Assembly (NCBI RefSeq): GCF_900637975.1
Contig: NZ_LR134477.1
Span: forward strand, 1,674,001-1,738,000
Reading direction: 5' to 3'
Length of the DNA: 64,000 nucleotides
DNA from: Actinomyces viscosus
Lineage (GTDB): Bacteria; Actinomycetota; Actinomycetes; Actinomycetales; Actinomycetaceae
The notes beneath the pieces are model-generated. The model was not told the DNA's origin, did not search any database, and worked only from the letters and a program-made list of their open reading frames with translations. Numbering within the stretch: position 1 is the stretch's first letter; each line of letters opens with the position of its first letter. The translations under genes were made by a program, and so were the position numbers. Shown here piece after piece: positions 53,791-62,714 of this stretch.

Positions 53791-53804
53791 GCAAGGAGTC
53801 TGTC

Positions 53805-54692
53805 ATGGTGACCGAGTCGTCCACATCCTCCGAGCGGATGATCGAGCGCGAGCTCATGGTCACCGGGGAGGCCGTCGCCCTGGAGGTCATCCCGGCGACG
53901 GTCGTCAACCGCATCATGTCGGGGATCATCGACTACTCCGCGTACCTGCTGGGCGGGTTCCTGTCCATGGTCGCGGCGCAGCTCCTGATCATCGGCACAG
54001 ACCCTGAGGCGGCACTGGGCGAGAACGCCGCTTTCATGAATGCGGTCCTCGCCCTGGTCGCCCTGGCCTGGGCGGTTGTCATCCCGCTGCTCATCGAGCT
54101 CCTCAGCGGGGGGCGGAGCCTGGGGCGCATGGTGACCGGCACCCGAGTGGTGCGCGACGACGGCGGCACCGTCAGGCTGCGCCACTGCCTGGTACGGACG
54201 CTGCTCGCCGTCGTCGAGATCTGGTTTACCTGGGCCGTTCCGGCCCTGTGCTCCAGCGTCGTCTCCAAGCGGGGCAAGCGGTTCGGGGACATGCTGGCCG
54301 GTACCTACGTGGTGCGTGACCGGAATCGCTCCACCGCGACCCCGCCCCTGCTCATGCCCCCTGAGCTGGCCGGCTGGGCGGCGGGTACGGACCTGCGCGC
54401 TCTGCCGGGTCAGCTGAGCCTGACGGCACGGACCTTCCTGCAGCGAGCCTCAGTCCTGACTCCCGGCTCGCGCTCGCGGCTGGGACTGGAGCTGGCCTCC
54501 CAGGTCGAGGGATACGTCTCTCCCCCGCCTCCCGCGGGCACGCACCCCGAACGGCTCCTCGCCGCGGTGCTCTGCGAGCGGCGCAATCGCGAGCTGGTGC
54601 TGGAGAGCCGCGACCGGCACCTGGAGGAGGAGGTCCTCAAGGACATGGCGCGTCCTCCCTACGAGGTCGGCCGAGAGGCCCGACGGCGCTGA
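53805..54692 (+). CDS. RDD family membrane protein
   Basis: 295 residues, ATG behind AAGGAG. The RDD domain is clear (NRIMSGIIDYSAYLL, SLGRMVTGTRVVRDDGG, KRFGDMLAGTYVVRDR). A soluble C-terminal tail of about 110 residues is unusual in length. The transported substrate is unknown. It is divergent from spoIIM with overlapping promoter space. Confidence 0.85.
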   Translation: MVTESSTSSERMIERELMVTGEAVALEVIPATVVNRIMSGIIDYSAYLLGGFLSMVAAQLLIIGTDPEAALGENAAFMNAVLALVALAWAVVIPLLIELLSGGRSLGRMVTGTRVVRDDGGTVRLRHCLVRTLLAVVEIWFTWAVPALCSSVVSKRGKRFGDMLAGTYVVRDRNRSTATPPLLMPPELAGWAAGTDLRALPGQLSLTARTFLQRASVLTPGSRSRLGLELASQVEGYVSPPPPAGTHPERLLAAVLCERRNRELVLESRDRHLEEEVLKDMARPPYEVGREARRR

Positions 54693-54696
54693 GCGG

Positions 54697-54736
54697 ACCT
54701 CCTCCGGCCCGCGAGGGACCGTCCGGGACAGGAGGT
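54697..54736. terminator. Weak inverted repeat between the RDD and Trm112 genes
   Basis: ACCTCCT and AGGAGGT are separated by 26 bp between convergent genes. The stem is short and no T-run is present. Confidence 0.25.
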
Positions 54737-54748
54737 GAGGGCGCTCGC

Positions 54749-54994
54749 TCAGTCCTGCGCTTCAGGACCGGGTCCGGGAGCGCGCAGCGCCTCGTGGACC
54801 AGGAGGATCGGGACGCCGTCGCGCACCGGGTAGGCCAGACCCACACTCGGGGAGATGAGCGCCGGCTGGCCGGCGTCGTCGACGCCGTCGATGAGCTCCT
54901 GCCCGCTCAGCGGGCAGCGCAAGGAGGATCGCAGCGCCGGGGAGAGCACCGACTGCTGCGCCCGGGGCCCGGCACCATGCTCGTCATGGCTCAT
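54749..54994 (-). CDS. Trm112-like small protein
   Basis: 81 residues. SSLRCPLSGQEL and GLAYPVRDGVPILLVHEA match Trm112/UPF0434 proteins, which activate methyltransferases. Only one cysteine remains, so the usual zinc ribbon is lost. The start overlaps the DUF3499 stop (ATGA at 54991-54994). Confidence 0.8.
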   Translation of the reverse strand: MSHDEHGAGPRAQQSVLSPALRSSLRCPLSGQELIDGVDDAGQPALISPSVGLAYPVRDGVPILLVHEALRAPGPGPEAQD

Positions 54995-55425
54995 GCGTCG
55001 TCCTTCTGCCCGCGCAGGACCCGCAGGTGGCCGCGCCGCAGGATCTCGTCCTCGGCGACCTCCGGCGGGGGCGGCAGCGGGGCGGTCAGGGAGGCCGGCA
55101 TGATCCCGCCGGGGCGGGGGCGGTGCTCGGCCGGCGCGGCGACGGGGCGCGGGGCGCGGGAGGCCTCACGGACGGCGTCGGCCAGGGCCAGGAGGTCGTC
55201 CTCGCTGGGAGGCGCCGGCTCGAACTCGGTGGCCAGGCGGATGATCTGCCAGCCACGGGGCGCGGTGAAGGAGGAGACGTGCTTCTCGCACAGGTCGTAG
55301 GCCTCGGGCTGGGCCTCGGTGGCCAGTGGTCCCAGCACGATGGTGGAGTCCGCGTAGACGGAAGTCAGGGTGGCCACGGCGGGGCGCTCGCAGCCGGGCT
55401 TGCGGCAGTGTCGGACTCTTCTCAC
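54991..55425 (-). CDS. DUF3499 family protein
   Basis: 144 residues from the GTG at 55425. Cys-containing motifs (HCRKPGCERPAVATLTSVYA, YDLCEKHV) suggest a zinc-ribbon-like N-terminus; this is the actinobacterial DUF3499 family. TAACCT lies 6 nt before the GTG. Its mycobacterial counterpart is next to the same zincin-like gene and whiB2, matching this neighbourhood. Confidence 0.85.
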   Translation of the reverse strand: MRRVRHCRKPGCERPAVATLTSVYADSTIVLGPLATEAQPEAYDLCEKHVSSFTAPRGWQIIRLATEFEPAPPSEDDLLALADAVREASRAPRPVAAPAEHRPRPGGIMPASLTAPLPPPPEVAEDEILRRGHLRVLRGQKDDA

Positions 55426-55485
55426 GCCCGCAGGTTACCGTGCCGCTGCCCGACGGTCATCCAGACGGCGCCTAGGCTGGCAGGT

Positions 55486-55962
55486 GTGACCGACCTGTTC
55501 CCCTTCTCACCCGGGCCGATTCCGCCGCGATCCGCCACTGCGCCGGCGCGGCGTCCGGCCAGACGTCGTGATCGTCACGGCCGGGGCCTGCGCGGTCCGC
55601 TCCTGCCGCCGAACCTGCCGGCCTGGCGGACCCGGGCCGAGCGCTTCGACGAGCTTGTCGTGGACTCGGCCCAGGACCTGGCCCGGCGCTGGCCGTCCGT
55701 GGACCAGATCCAGTTCGCCGTCGAGGAGGTGCCCCCCTCGGACCCGGCGCCCTGGGAACGCTCGGTGGTGCTGGGGCGCGGTTTCACCGCGGAGCCGCGC
55801 GCGGGGCTGCCGGCGAGGGTCGTCATCTACCGGCGGCCGGTGGCCTCCCGCGCCACGGACGAGGCGGACCTGGCGGACCTGGTGCGCCGCGTCGTCGTCG
55901 AGCAGGTGGCCCTCATGCTGGGACGCCGTCCCGAGGAGATCGACCCGGACTCGGGTCGGTGA
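55486..55962 (+). CDS. Zincin-like metallopeptidase-family protein without HExxH
   Basis: 158 residues from the GTG at 55486. The conserved core (ERFDELVVDSAQDLARRWPS, IQFAVEEVPPSDPAPWE, ARVVIYRRPVASRA, VVVEQVALMLGRRPEEID) belongs to the small actinobacterial zincin-like family beside DUF3499. Where HExxH would lie the sequence is VVVEQVALMLG, so catalytic zinc binding is unlikely. TAGGCT lies 7 nt before the GTG. Confidence 0.75.
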   Translation: MTDLFPFSPGPIPPRSATAPARRPARRRDRHGRGLRGPLLPPNLPAWRTRAERFDELVVDSAQDLARRWPSVDQIQFAVEEVPPSDPAPWERSVVLGRGFTAEPRAGLPARVVIYRRPVASRATDEADLADLVRRVVVEQVALMLGRRPEEIDPDSGR

Positions 55963-55984
55963 GACGGTCCCCGTCCCCCTCGAC

Positions 55985-56043
55985 CCGGGCATTTTTCGCG
56001 TAGCCGGGCGGAATTTCTGTCGGGCGCCGCGAAGAATGCCCGG
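55985..56043. repeat. REP-like imperfect palindrome
   Basis: CCGGGCATTTTTCGCG (55985-56000) pairs with CGCGAAGAATGCCCGG (56028-56043) with one wobble. It lies between convergent genes and shares ATTTTTCGCGT and GAATT(T)CTGTC with the element at 4186-4232. It can also serve as a terminator. Confidence 0.55.
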
Positions 56044-56067
56044 CTCGGTGCGAGGACAGAAGGACAG

Positions 56068-57948
56068 TCAGCCCAGCAGGATGCGGCGCTGCGCCTGAGC
56101 GGCGGCGTCGGGCTGCGTGGGCACCGTGGAGATGAGTGTCCCGGCCAGGTCTCCCCCGGCCTGCGCCGTCACGATCGTGGCGGCGGCCAGTCCGCTGGAC
56201 GTGCGCGACTGCCCCGTGGAGATCTCCCGCCCGGCCGCGCTCAGGCGGACGGCGGCAACCTCGGGTGGTACCTCGACGACGACGGCGCTGCCCTTGGCAA
56301 CGGCGACGTCCTGGCTCCAGGAGCCGTCAAGGGAGGACACGGTGACGGAGGTGGCAGCACCGCTGTTGGCCACGGTGACTGCGGAGGTCAGGGAGGCCAC
56401 GCGCGGCACGGCCAGCAGGCCGGAGTCGGCGGCGCCCGGAAGAGAGGCCTGCGCCCAGGCCTGGTCGTGGACGAGGGCCTGGGAGCGCTCGGGGTACTCG
56501 CCGCCGCTTCGCACCATGCGAACCGCGGCTCCCACCGGCGCGCTCGAGCTGACCTGAACACCGTAGGTACCCGCGGGAACACCGGCCAGCGAGATGTCGA
56601 AGACGGAACCGGCGTCAATGGACACCGACTGCGCCCCGGCCAGCGGCCGGGCCCCGTCCTTGCCGAGCATGGTCACCGACACGGTCGCCGGGGACTGCCC
56701 GGGGTTGACGATGCGCACGGCCGGGGTGTCGGAGGAGTCGGCGCCGGTCGTGGCGTCGGGGACCTCCCCCTGGGAGGCGGGCTCGACGATCTCCACCCCC
56801 GGGACCACGAGGTCGGTGGCCGGGGCGGCCCCCGGGGTGATGACGTCAGTGCCGGCGGGAGTCTCCCCGTCGAGGGACTCGGTGACGAGGGTGGGCACCA
56901 CGGACCCGCCGTCGGCCTCGATGGACACGGCGATGCGCGGGTCCTGACTCCCCTTCGTCTCCAGGGTCAGCGAGGAGGAGCCGCCCGCGGGAACGGTGAC
57001 CTCACCGTTGCTGGGCAGGGGCAGACGACCGATCGAGCCGTAGAGGTTCACCTTCGCGGTGGCCGGGGTGGCACCGGGGTTGGTCAGGCGCAGCTCGGCG
57101 GATGAGCCGGCCACGATGGAGCCGCCCACGATCCAGGACATGGCCGACGGCTGGGTGCAGGGGGCGGTCGTGAGCCCCCGCAGGTCTCCGCTCTGGGTCA
57201 GGGTGGTCACCGAGCCGACGGCGTTGGCGACCTGGCCGTCGGTGGGAGTGAGGGTGAGGATGCCGCCCTGCGCGGTGCTCAGGGAGGTGGTGGCATCGGT
57301 GGGGACGGTCTGGCCGGCGTAGGTGGCGGACTGGATCGCATCGGTCCCGTCGACGGGGATGATGGTGGTGGTGGACTCCATCGCGCCGACGTCGGTGCCC
57401 CGCAGCGTGTTCGTGGGTGCGTGAGGGCACACGTAGTTGGTGGCGGCTCCGGGCGCGGCCAGGCTCAGGGCCTCCAGCTGCGGGGTCGGCGTGGTCGGGG
57501 CGGCGTGCCCCCACCAGGTGACTCCTCCGACGGCACCAGCGAGCACGACGGAGGTCAGGATGCCGACACCGCGGACGATCGACTGCCCCACGGTGCGGCG
57601 GCGCCGTCTGGAATCGCTGTGACGCCTCCTGGAGGCTGCGTCCGCCTCCGGCCCGCCCGAGACCGCATTATCAGAGTCGGAGTCACTGTCGTCAGCCGAG
57701 TCCTCAACGTCGGCAACGTCCTCAGCATCCTCAGAGTCGACCGAGTTGGTGGAGCTCGTGGCGTCGGCCGAGTCGGTCGGCTCATCGCCGTTGCCCGCCG
57801 TGGCGCCCGCAGACTCGGCCTCGACGCCATCGCCGTCCCGGCGCCGGTGGGCCTGTGGGGCGGTCTCCTGACCGGCCTCATCCGTGGAGACCTCACCATC
57901 GGCCTGGTCCTGCCGGCTGGTGGCGTCGTCGTCGCGGGGCTGAGTCAT
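56068..57948 (-). CDS. DUF5719 family protein
   Basis: 626 residues. A long acidic Ser/Asp/Glu-rich cytoplasmic N-terminus (about 1-110) and a basic stretch precede one membrane helix (GVGILTSVVLAGAVGGVTWW). The rest is a β-rich extracytoplasmic region of repeated strand-loop units. This matches DUF5719, which follows the large GT2 gene in actinobacteria. The start overlaps the GT2 stop (ATGA at 57945-57948). Confidence 0.82.
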   Translation of the reverse strand: MTQPRDDDATSRQDQADGEVSTDEAGQETAPQAHRRRDGDGVEAESAGATAGNGDEPTDSADATSSTNSVDSEDAEDVADVEDSADDSDSDSDNAVSGGPEADAASRRRHSDSRRRRRTVGQSIVRGVGILTSVVLAGAVGGVTWWGHAAPTTPTPQLEALSLAAPGAATNYVCPHAPTNTLRGTDVGAMESTTTIIPVDGTDAIQSATYAGQTVPTDATTSLSTAQGGILTLTPTDGQVANAVGSVTTLTQSGDLRGLTTAPCTQPSAMSWIVGGSIVAGSSAELRLTNPGATPATAKVNLYGSIGRLPLPSNGEVTVPAGGSSSLTLETKGSQDPRIAVSIEADGGSVVPTLVTESLDGETPAGTDVITPGAAPATDLVVPGVEIVEPASQGEVPDATTGADSSDTPAVRIVNPGQSPATVSVTMLGKDGARPLAGAQSVSIDAGSVFDISLAGVPAGTYGVQVSSSAPVGAAVRMVRSGGEYPERSQALVHDQAWAQASLPGAADSGLLAVPRVASLTSAVTVANSGAATSVTVSSLDGSWSQDVAVAKGSAVVVEVPPEVAAVRLSAAGREISTGQSRTSSGLAAATIVTAQAGGDLAGTLISTVPTQPDAAAQAQRRILLG

Positions 57949-60900
57949 GAGGCCATTTCCTTTCCGCGTCGCAGGGGCAGCGCCGCCACCAGGGTCAGGG
58001 CCCAGACGGTCCAGATCGTGTAGGTCGCGGCGGCGGTGGACCGGCGGGTGTGGGTGACGATCAGCTCTCCGCCCTCAGCGCCGACGGCGAAGCCCTGTTT
58101 CCAGCTGCCGTCCTCAGCAGGGACCGTGGTGGGCTCAAGGCGCCGGCCATTGAGAGTGGCGCTCCAGCCGGCGTCGGCCCGCTCCACCATGACGAGGGTG
58201 CGGGCGCCCGATCCCGCGGGGACCCGGGTGCGGGTCCCGGAACCGGTGCCGGTGGAGGCGACCGGGGTGACTTCTCCGCCCGCGTCGATGAGGCTCAGAC
58301 GGGCTGAGTCGGGGTGCGCCGAGGAGGTGACGCGCCAGGAGTTGCCCGAGGAGGTCTGGGCGAGCTGCTCCAGACCGGGAGTGGAGGTCAGGCCCACGCG
58401 GGCCTCGGCGGTGACGGCGTCGCCGTCCTTGTCGGTGAGCAGGACGACGGCGATGCCGTGGGCCGCGAGGGCGTCGGCGACCTCCTTGTCCTGTCCGGCG
58501 GTGGCGCGGGTAACGATCTGGGCGAGCTCGGCGTCGGCCGGGTCCTCCAGGGTCAGGTCCCCGTCCGAGGCCGCGGTGCTGAGATCCGTCCTCTGTCCGG
58601 CCTCGGGCCTCAGCCGGGGATCGGCCAGGGCGCCTGCGGCGCGGCTGCGCGCCTCGGCATTGACCGCTCCGGGAAGGACGTCGCTGACCTGGGTTCCGGG
58701 CCCGCGCCAGATGGTGGCCTGAAGCCCCTCGGAGGTGGAGGTGAGCTTGAGGACCCGGCCGGCCGTCCCCGAGCTCTGGAACTGCTCGGCGATGAGGGGG
58801 ACCTGCTGGGCGGTGGGGTGCAGCGCCATGACCTGCGGGTTGCTGCCGCGGTGGGCCTGGTAGGACCAGACGGCGCCGACCGTCACCGGGGCGAGCAGGA
58901 CGAGGCAGGCGGCGGCCACGAAGGCCGTCCTGATCCAGCGCGGCCCCTCTTCCGCCGAGGACGCGGCAGACACCGCAGACACTGCAGACGCAGCGGACGA
59001 CGCCGCATCGGTGTCCTTCCGGCTCCTGCGCACCAGGGCCCTGCGACCATCGGCGGCGCGCCGTCCGATCATGCCCCAGATGGCCTCGGCGGCGGGCAGG
59101 GCCGCGGCGAGGAATCCGCTGAGCGCCAGGGACGCTCCGGCCCCGGCCCAACCGTTGACAGGGGCCAGACCGGACCCGGTGACGTCGCTTCCCAGACCGG
59201 TGGACGTGCGCACCGAGATACCGGCCAGGACCAGGCCCCCCAGGGCCAGGAGGATCCCGGTGCGGGCGACCCGGACGCGCCGGGAGACGAACAGGCCGAC
59301 GACGCCCAGGACCGGGACGAGCAGGAGCAGCCCCCGAACCAGGACGCTCAGGGCGCCGGATGGGACGATGGCGTCCATGGCCACCGGTGAGCCGGCCAGC
59401 AGGTCGAGGCTGCTCGGCGTCGGCACGGAGACGGGCAGACCGATGTCGGTCAGCAGCAGGCGGACGCCCTCGGCCCAGCCGTCCCGCTCCCCCAGCCGCC
59501 AGGCGCCCCACCAGGCCGGGGCGGCGGTGACCAGCATGGGGACCAGGGTGAGGACGAGCTTGAACCCGCGTCGCGTCGTGACGGACAGCAGCAGGATGAT
59601 GACGGTCAGTACTGCCGCGGTGGCCGGGACGGCCGCGACGACGACGCTCAGCAGCAGGCCGGCGACGGCAGCCGCCGTGGCCGACCCGTAGCCGTACTTC
59701 TCGGTCTGGGGCAGATCGACCTGGGCCTCGGGAGCGGCCGGGTCGGGGGCGTTGAGGGACTCAAGGACCTCTCGGGCCGTGGCCAGGGCCGACGCCGCCC
59801 GACCGGTCTCCTCGTCATCCTCACCGCGGTCGCCACCGGGACCGTCCTGGACCGCCGAGGTAGCGGAGGCAGTGGAGGTAGCTGCCATGGCATCGGTGTC
59901 CTCGGCCTTCTCCCCGCTCTTGCGGTTCTCGCCGTCGCCAGCGCTGTCCTCTCCGTCCCCGGCCTCCCCGGAGTGCTCGGTCTCATCGTCGGCGCTGTCC
60001 TCGGGGCTCGCCGCGGCCTGTGCCTCCTCGTCGAGGTGGGCCAGGTCGGTGACCCTCTCGGTGGAGAAGCGGTCGAGCTCGGCCCGCTCCTCATCAGTGA
60101 GCAGGTGGGCCCCCACGAGCCCGGACAGGACGAGGTCACGCCGGTCGGCGCCCACGGCGCGGGTCAGGGCCAGCAGCGCCCAGGGAAGGACGAGGTGGAC
60201 CAGGAGGGCACCGAGGCGCCCCTGCCCCAGGGCGAGCAGGAGGCTGGGGGCCAGGGCCCACACGAGTGCGGCCCAGGCCCGCAGAGCCACCTTCCGGGTC
60301 ATGGTGCCGGCGGCGAACCAGGCCCCCAGGGCGGCGAGCGGCACGGCCAGGAACACCAGGCCGCTGATGAGGGAGCCGGTCCCCAGTCCGACGAGCCGGC
60401 CCAGTACGGCCGGACCGGCCAGGATGGCCAGCAGCGGGGTGATGCCCCCGGGGTAGCCGTCGGCGGTGGAGATCCAGGTGGCCCAGGCGGTGTCCCACAT
60501 CTGTCGCCAGCCGCCGCTGAACAGGGGCAGTGCCCCGCCGCTGACCGAGCGGGTGAGCAGCAGCCGGGACAGGCCGTAGGTGCTCAGCGCCAGAACCAGC
60601 ACCATGAGGGCGCCCAGGGTCCGACGTCGGCTGCGGGCCAGGGCGGCGAGCTCACGCAGCTCGAGCTCGCTGGGGGCTGCCGCGCGGGCACGCCGCTCGC
60701 GCTCCTGGCGGGTGCGGTCGCGGCGTACGCCCCGGATCTCCGCCGGGGTCGCGTAGAGGCGCCCCAGCGCGGAGGCGGGCACCTTGGTGTGCCGGGCGAG
60801 CCGGCGTCTGGCCGCCTTGATCCGTCGGCCGCGGCCGGCTACGGCCAGAGCGGCGCCGAGCTCGTCGCGGGCGAGCGCCGGCGCCTTGGAGGCGAGCCGC

Positions 60901-62069
60901 CACACGGCTCGCATCGCCCCGAGGATGACGAACCAGGGCAGCAGCAGGCCGATCGGTCGCGACGAGAAGGCCGCCCAGTTGGTGAGCTGGGCGCTGCGGC
61001 GGGCGCGGAAGGACCGCTCCGGGTCGGGCTCGGGGAGCCGGACCTCAATGGCCTCGGCGTCGGTGCGGGCCTCGGGGCGCGAGGAGTGGGAGACGTGGGC
61101 GGGCCGGCGCAGTCCCTGGTAGGAGGCCCGGCGGTGGCGGATGACGGCGGTGGGCTCGACGACGACCCGGTATCCGGCCAGGCGCGCGGCGCGGGAGAGC
61201 TCCAGGCCGTCGCCGAAGGGGCCGAGCCACGGGGCGATGCCGCCGATCTCCTCCCATACGGAGCGGTCGATGAGGGCGCCTGCCGTTCCCACGGCCAGAA
61301 CGTCGCTGCGGTCGTCGTGCTGGCCCTGGTCGACCTCACCGGGGACGATGTCGTTGGCGCGCCGGGCCGAGGCCGTGGCGCGCAGCCCGACCTCCAGGAG
61401 CAGCTCGGGGTTGTCCCACCCCACCTGCTTGGGGCCCACGATTCCCACGGAGCGGGCGTTGGTCGCAGCGGTGAGCAGCTGCTCGAGGCAGTCCGGCGCG
61501 GGCGCGGAGTCGTCATGGAGGAGCCAGAACCACACCTGGTGCTCCGACGCATCCGGGGCCGCTTCGGTAGGGGCCACCAGCTGCTGCTCGTAGGAGGTGA
61601 TCGGGGAGAGCGCTCCGGTGGGGCCGGTGATGGGGCCGGAACCGGTCAGCAGGAGGTCGCGCACAGAGGTGCGCGACCCGCTTGAGGCGGCGTCGGCGCC
61701 CGAGTCATCCGCGCCGTCAACCGCACCTGCGCTGCGGCGCCGACGGTTGCCGGCGGCAACGAGCTCGGCGTAGGCGGCCAGTCCCCGGGCGACTGCGTCC
61801 CCGAAGCTCTTGGCCTCCTTGACTCTCACGACGCGCACTGCGGTGACGGTGTCGAGCCCTGAGCTCTCAACGAGCTCCTCGATCGGAGTCCCGTCCCCCA
61901 GGCCGTTGGCTCGCGAGGCGACATCGACGACGAGGACGACGTCGGGCGCGCAGGTCTGGGAGGCGATCGCGGTCAGTGTCTGCGCCAGAAACGGGCTCGC
62001 CCCGGCCGACACGACGACGGCCAGGGCTCCTACCCGACTGGCTCCCTGTGCGGAGCCGGTGCGGGTCAT
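57945..62069 (-). CDS. Giant membrane glycosyltransferase, family 2
   Basis: 1374 residues from the ATG at 62069, which overlaps the whiB stop (ATGA). The N-terminal GT2 domain has LAVVVSAGASPFLAQTLTAI, LVVDVASRANG, a DXD-like WLLHDDSAPAPD and GPFGDGLELSRAARLAGYRV. A multi-helix membrane region of roughly 12-14 helices follows, interrupted by a strongly acidic Ser/Glu stretch in the middle. The C-terminus is extracytoplasmic. It probably builds or exports a wall glycan; acceptor unknown. It forms an operon with whiB and the DUF5719 gene. Confidence 0.88.
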   Translation of the reverse strand: MTRTGSAQGASRVGALAVVVSAGASPFLAQTLTAIASQTCAPDVVLVVDVASRANGLGDGTPIEELVESSGLDTVTAVRVVRVKEAKSFGDAVARGLAAYAELVAAGNRRRRSAGAVDGADDSGADAASSGSRTSVRDLLLTGSGPITGPTGALSPITSYEQQLVAPTEAAPDASEHQVWFWLLHDDSAPAPDCLEQLLTAATNARSVGIVGPKQVGWDNPELLLEVGLRATASARRANDIVPGEVDQGQHDDRSDVLAVGTAGALIDRSVWEEIGGIAPWLGPFGDGLELSRAARLAGYRVVVEPTAVIRHRRASYQGLRRPAHVSHSSRPEARTDAEAIEVRLPEPDPERSFRARRSAQLTNWAAFSSRPIGLLLPWFVILGAMRAVWRLASKAPALARDELGAALAVAGRGRRIKAARRRLARHTKVPASALGRLYATPAEIRGVRRDRTRQERERRARAAAPSELELRELAALARSRRRTLGALMVLVLALSTYGLSRLLLTRSVSGGALPLFSGGWRQMWDTAWATWISTADGYPGGITPLLAILAGPAVLGRLVGLGTGSLISGLVFLAVPLAALGAWFAAGTMTRKVALRAWAALVWALAPSLLLALGQGRLGALLVHLVLPWALLALTRAVGADRRDLVLSGLVGAHLLTDEERAELDRFSTERVTDLAHLDEEAQAAASPEDSADDETEHSGEAGDGEDSAGDGENRKSGEKAEDTDAMAATSTASATSAVQDGPGGDRGEDDEETGRAASALATAREVLESLNAPDPAAPEAQVDLPQTEKYGYGSATAAAVAGLLLSVVVAAVPATAAVLTVIILLLSVTTRRGFKLVLTLVPMLVTAAPAWWGAWRLGERDGWAEGVRLLLTDIGLPVSVPTPSSLDLLAGSPVAMDAIVPSGALSVLVRGLLLLVPVLGVVGLFVSRRVRVARTGILLALGGLVLAGISVRTSTGLGSDVTGSGLAPVNGWAGAGASLALSGFLAAALPAAEAIWGMIGRRAADGRRALVRRSRKDTDAASSAASAVSAVSAASSAEEGPRWIRTAFVAAACLVLLAPVTVGAVWSYQAHRGSNPQVMALHPTAQQVPLIAEQFQSSGTAGRVLKLTSTSEGLQATIWRGPGTQVSDVLPGAVNAEARSRAAGALADPRLRPEAGQRTDLSTAASDGDLTLEDPADAELAQIVTRATAGQDKEVADALAAHGIAVVLLTDKDGDAVTAEARVGLTSTPGLEQLAQTSSGNSWRVTSSAHPDSARLSLIDAGGEVTPVASTGTGSGTRTRVPAGSGARTLVMVERADAGWSATLNGRRLEPTTVPAEDGSWKQGFAVGAEGGELIVTHTRRSTAAATYTIWTVWALTLVAALPLRRGKEMAS

Positions 62070-62386
62070 ACTGCGCGACGCTTGAGCTTGCGCCGTTCGC
62101 GCTCCGACATGCCGCCCCAGATACCGAAGCGCTCGTCGTTGGCGAGGGCGTACTCGAGGCACTCCTCACGAACCTCGCAAGTCGCGCAGACTCGCTTGGC
62201 CTCACGTGTGGAACCACCCTTCTCAGGGAAGAACGCCTCTGGGTCCGTCTGAGCGCACAGCGCTCGCTCCTGCCACGCCAGGGGTCCTTCATCGACGTCG
62301 TCGCCACCGCCGAAGAGGAGCGAGAGCACCTCTGCGTCAGGCTCCTCCGGCTGCTTCAGTGGGCCGTCGCCGAGGATGTTCCACAT
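62066..62386 (-). CDS. WhiB family transcriptional regulator (WhiB2-like)
   Basis: 106 residues, ATG behind GGGAGG. Four cysteines (Cys44, Cys67, Cys70, Cys76) can hold a [4Fe-4S] cluster, GIWGG lies at 88-92 and a basic tail (RERRKLKRRAV) follows. WhiB2/WhmD proteins control septation in actinobacteria, and this neighbourhood (DUF3499, zincin-like, GT2, manA) resembles that of whiB2. Iron-sulfur sensing of redox or NO is known for the family. Confidence 0.93.
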   Translation of the reverse strand: MWNILGDGPLKQPEEPDAEVLSLLFGGGDDVDEGPLAWQERALCAQTDPEAFFPEKGGSTREAKRVCATCEVREECLEYALANDERFGIWGGMSERERRKLKRRAV

Positions 62387-62714
62387 GCCGGCCTCCCTTC
62401 GATCCGAGCTTCTTGCCAGTAAGAATTACATGCGTGTGAGACAAGGCCAGTCAAGCCGGCCAGAGAAAGTTGACCCTCTCGTGACCATCGACACCATTCC
62501 TTGATATCTCAAGGAATGCCCCCATCTGGTTGTCACCTTATGTTGACTTCCTACAAATCCCCTGGAAGGTATCCGCGCCCTGCCTGACAGCAGCAAAATG
62601 CACGGTTTTCCAGAGAACTTCAGGGACCCTGACGCACGATTCCATATTGGCCCAATCGGCTGGACGTAACCAGGGAGATTCCTGAACGTCAGTAGATCTG
62701 CTTCAATCTGAGGC
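62387..62714. other. Divergent promoter region of whiB and the TIGR03089 gene
   Basis: 328 bp, AT-richer than the flanks. It holds a perfect inverted repeat at 62496-62517 (separate entry), a possible -35 TTGACT at 62543-62548, and CAATCT (62704-62709) 5 nt before the ATG at 62715. No gene is supported. Confidence 0.5.
62496..62517. promoter_or_regulatory. Perfect 9-bp inverted repeat upstream of whiB
   Basis: ATTCCTTGA and TCAAGGAAT flank TATC. Its symmetry and position about 110 bp upstream of the whiB ATG suggest an operator for a dimeric regulator. Confidence 0.5.
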
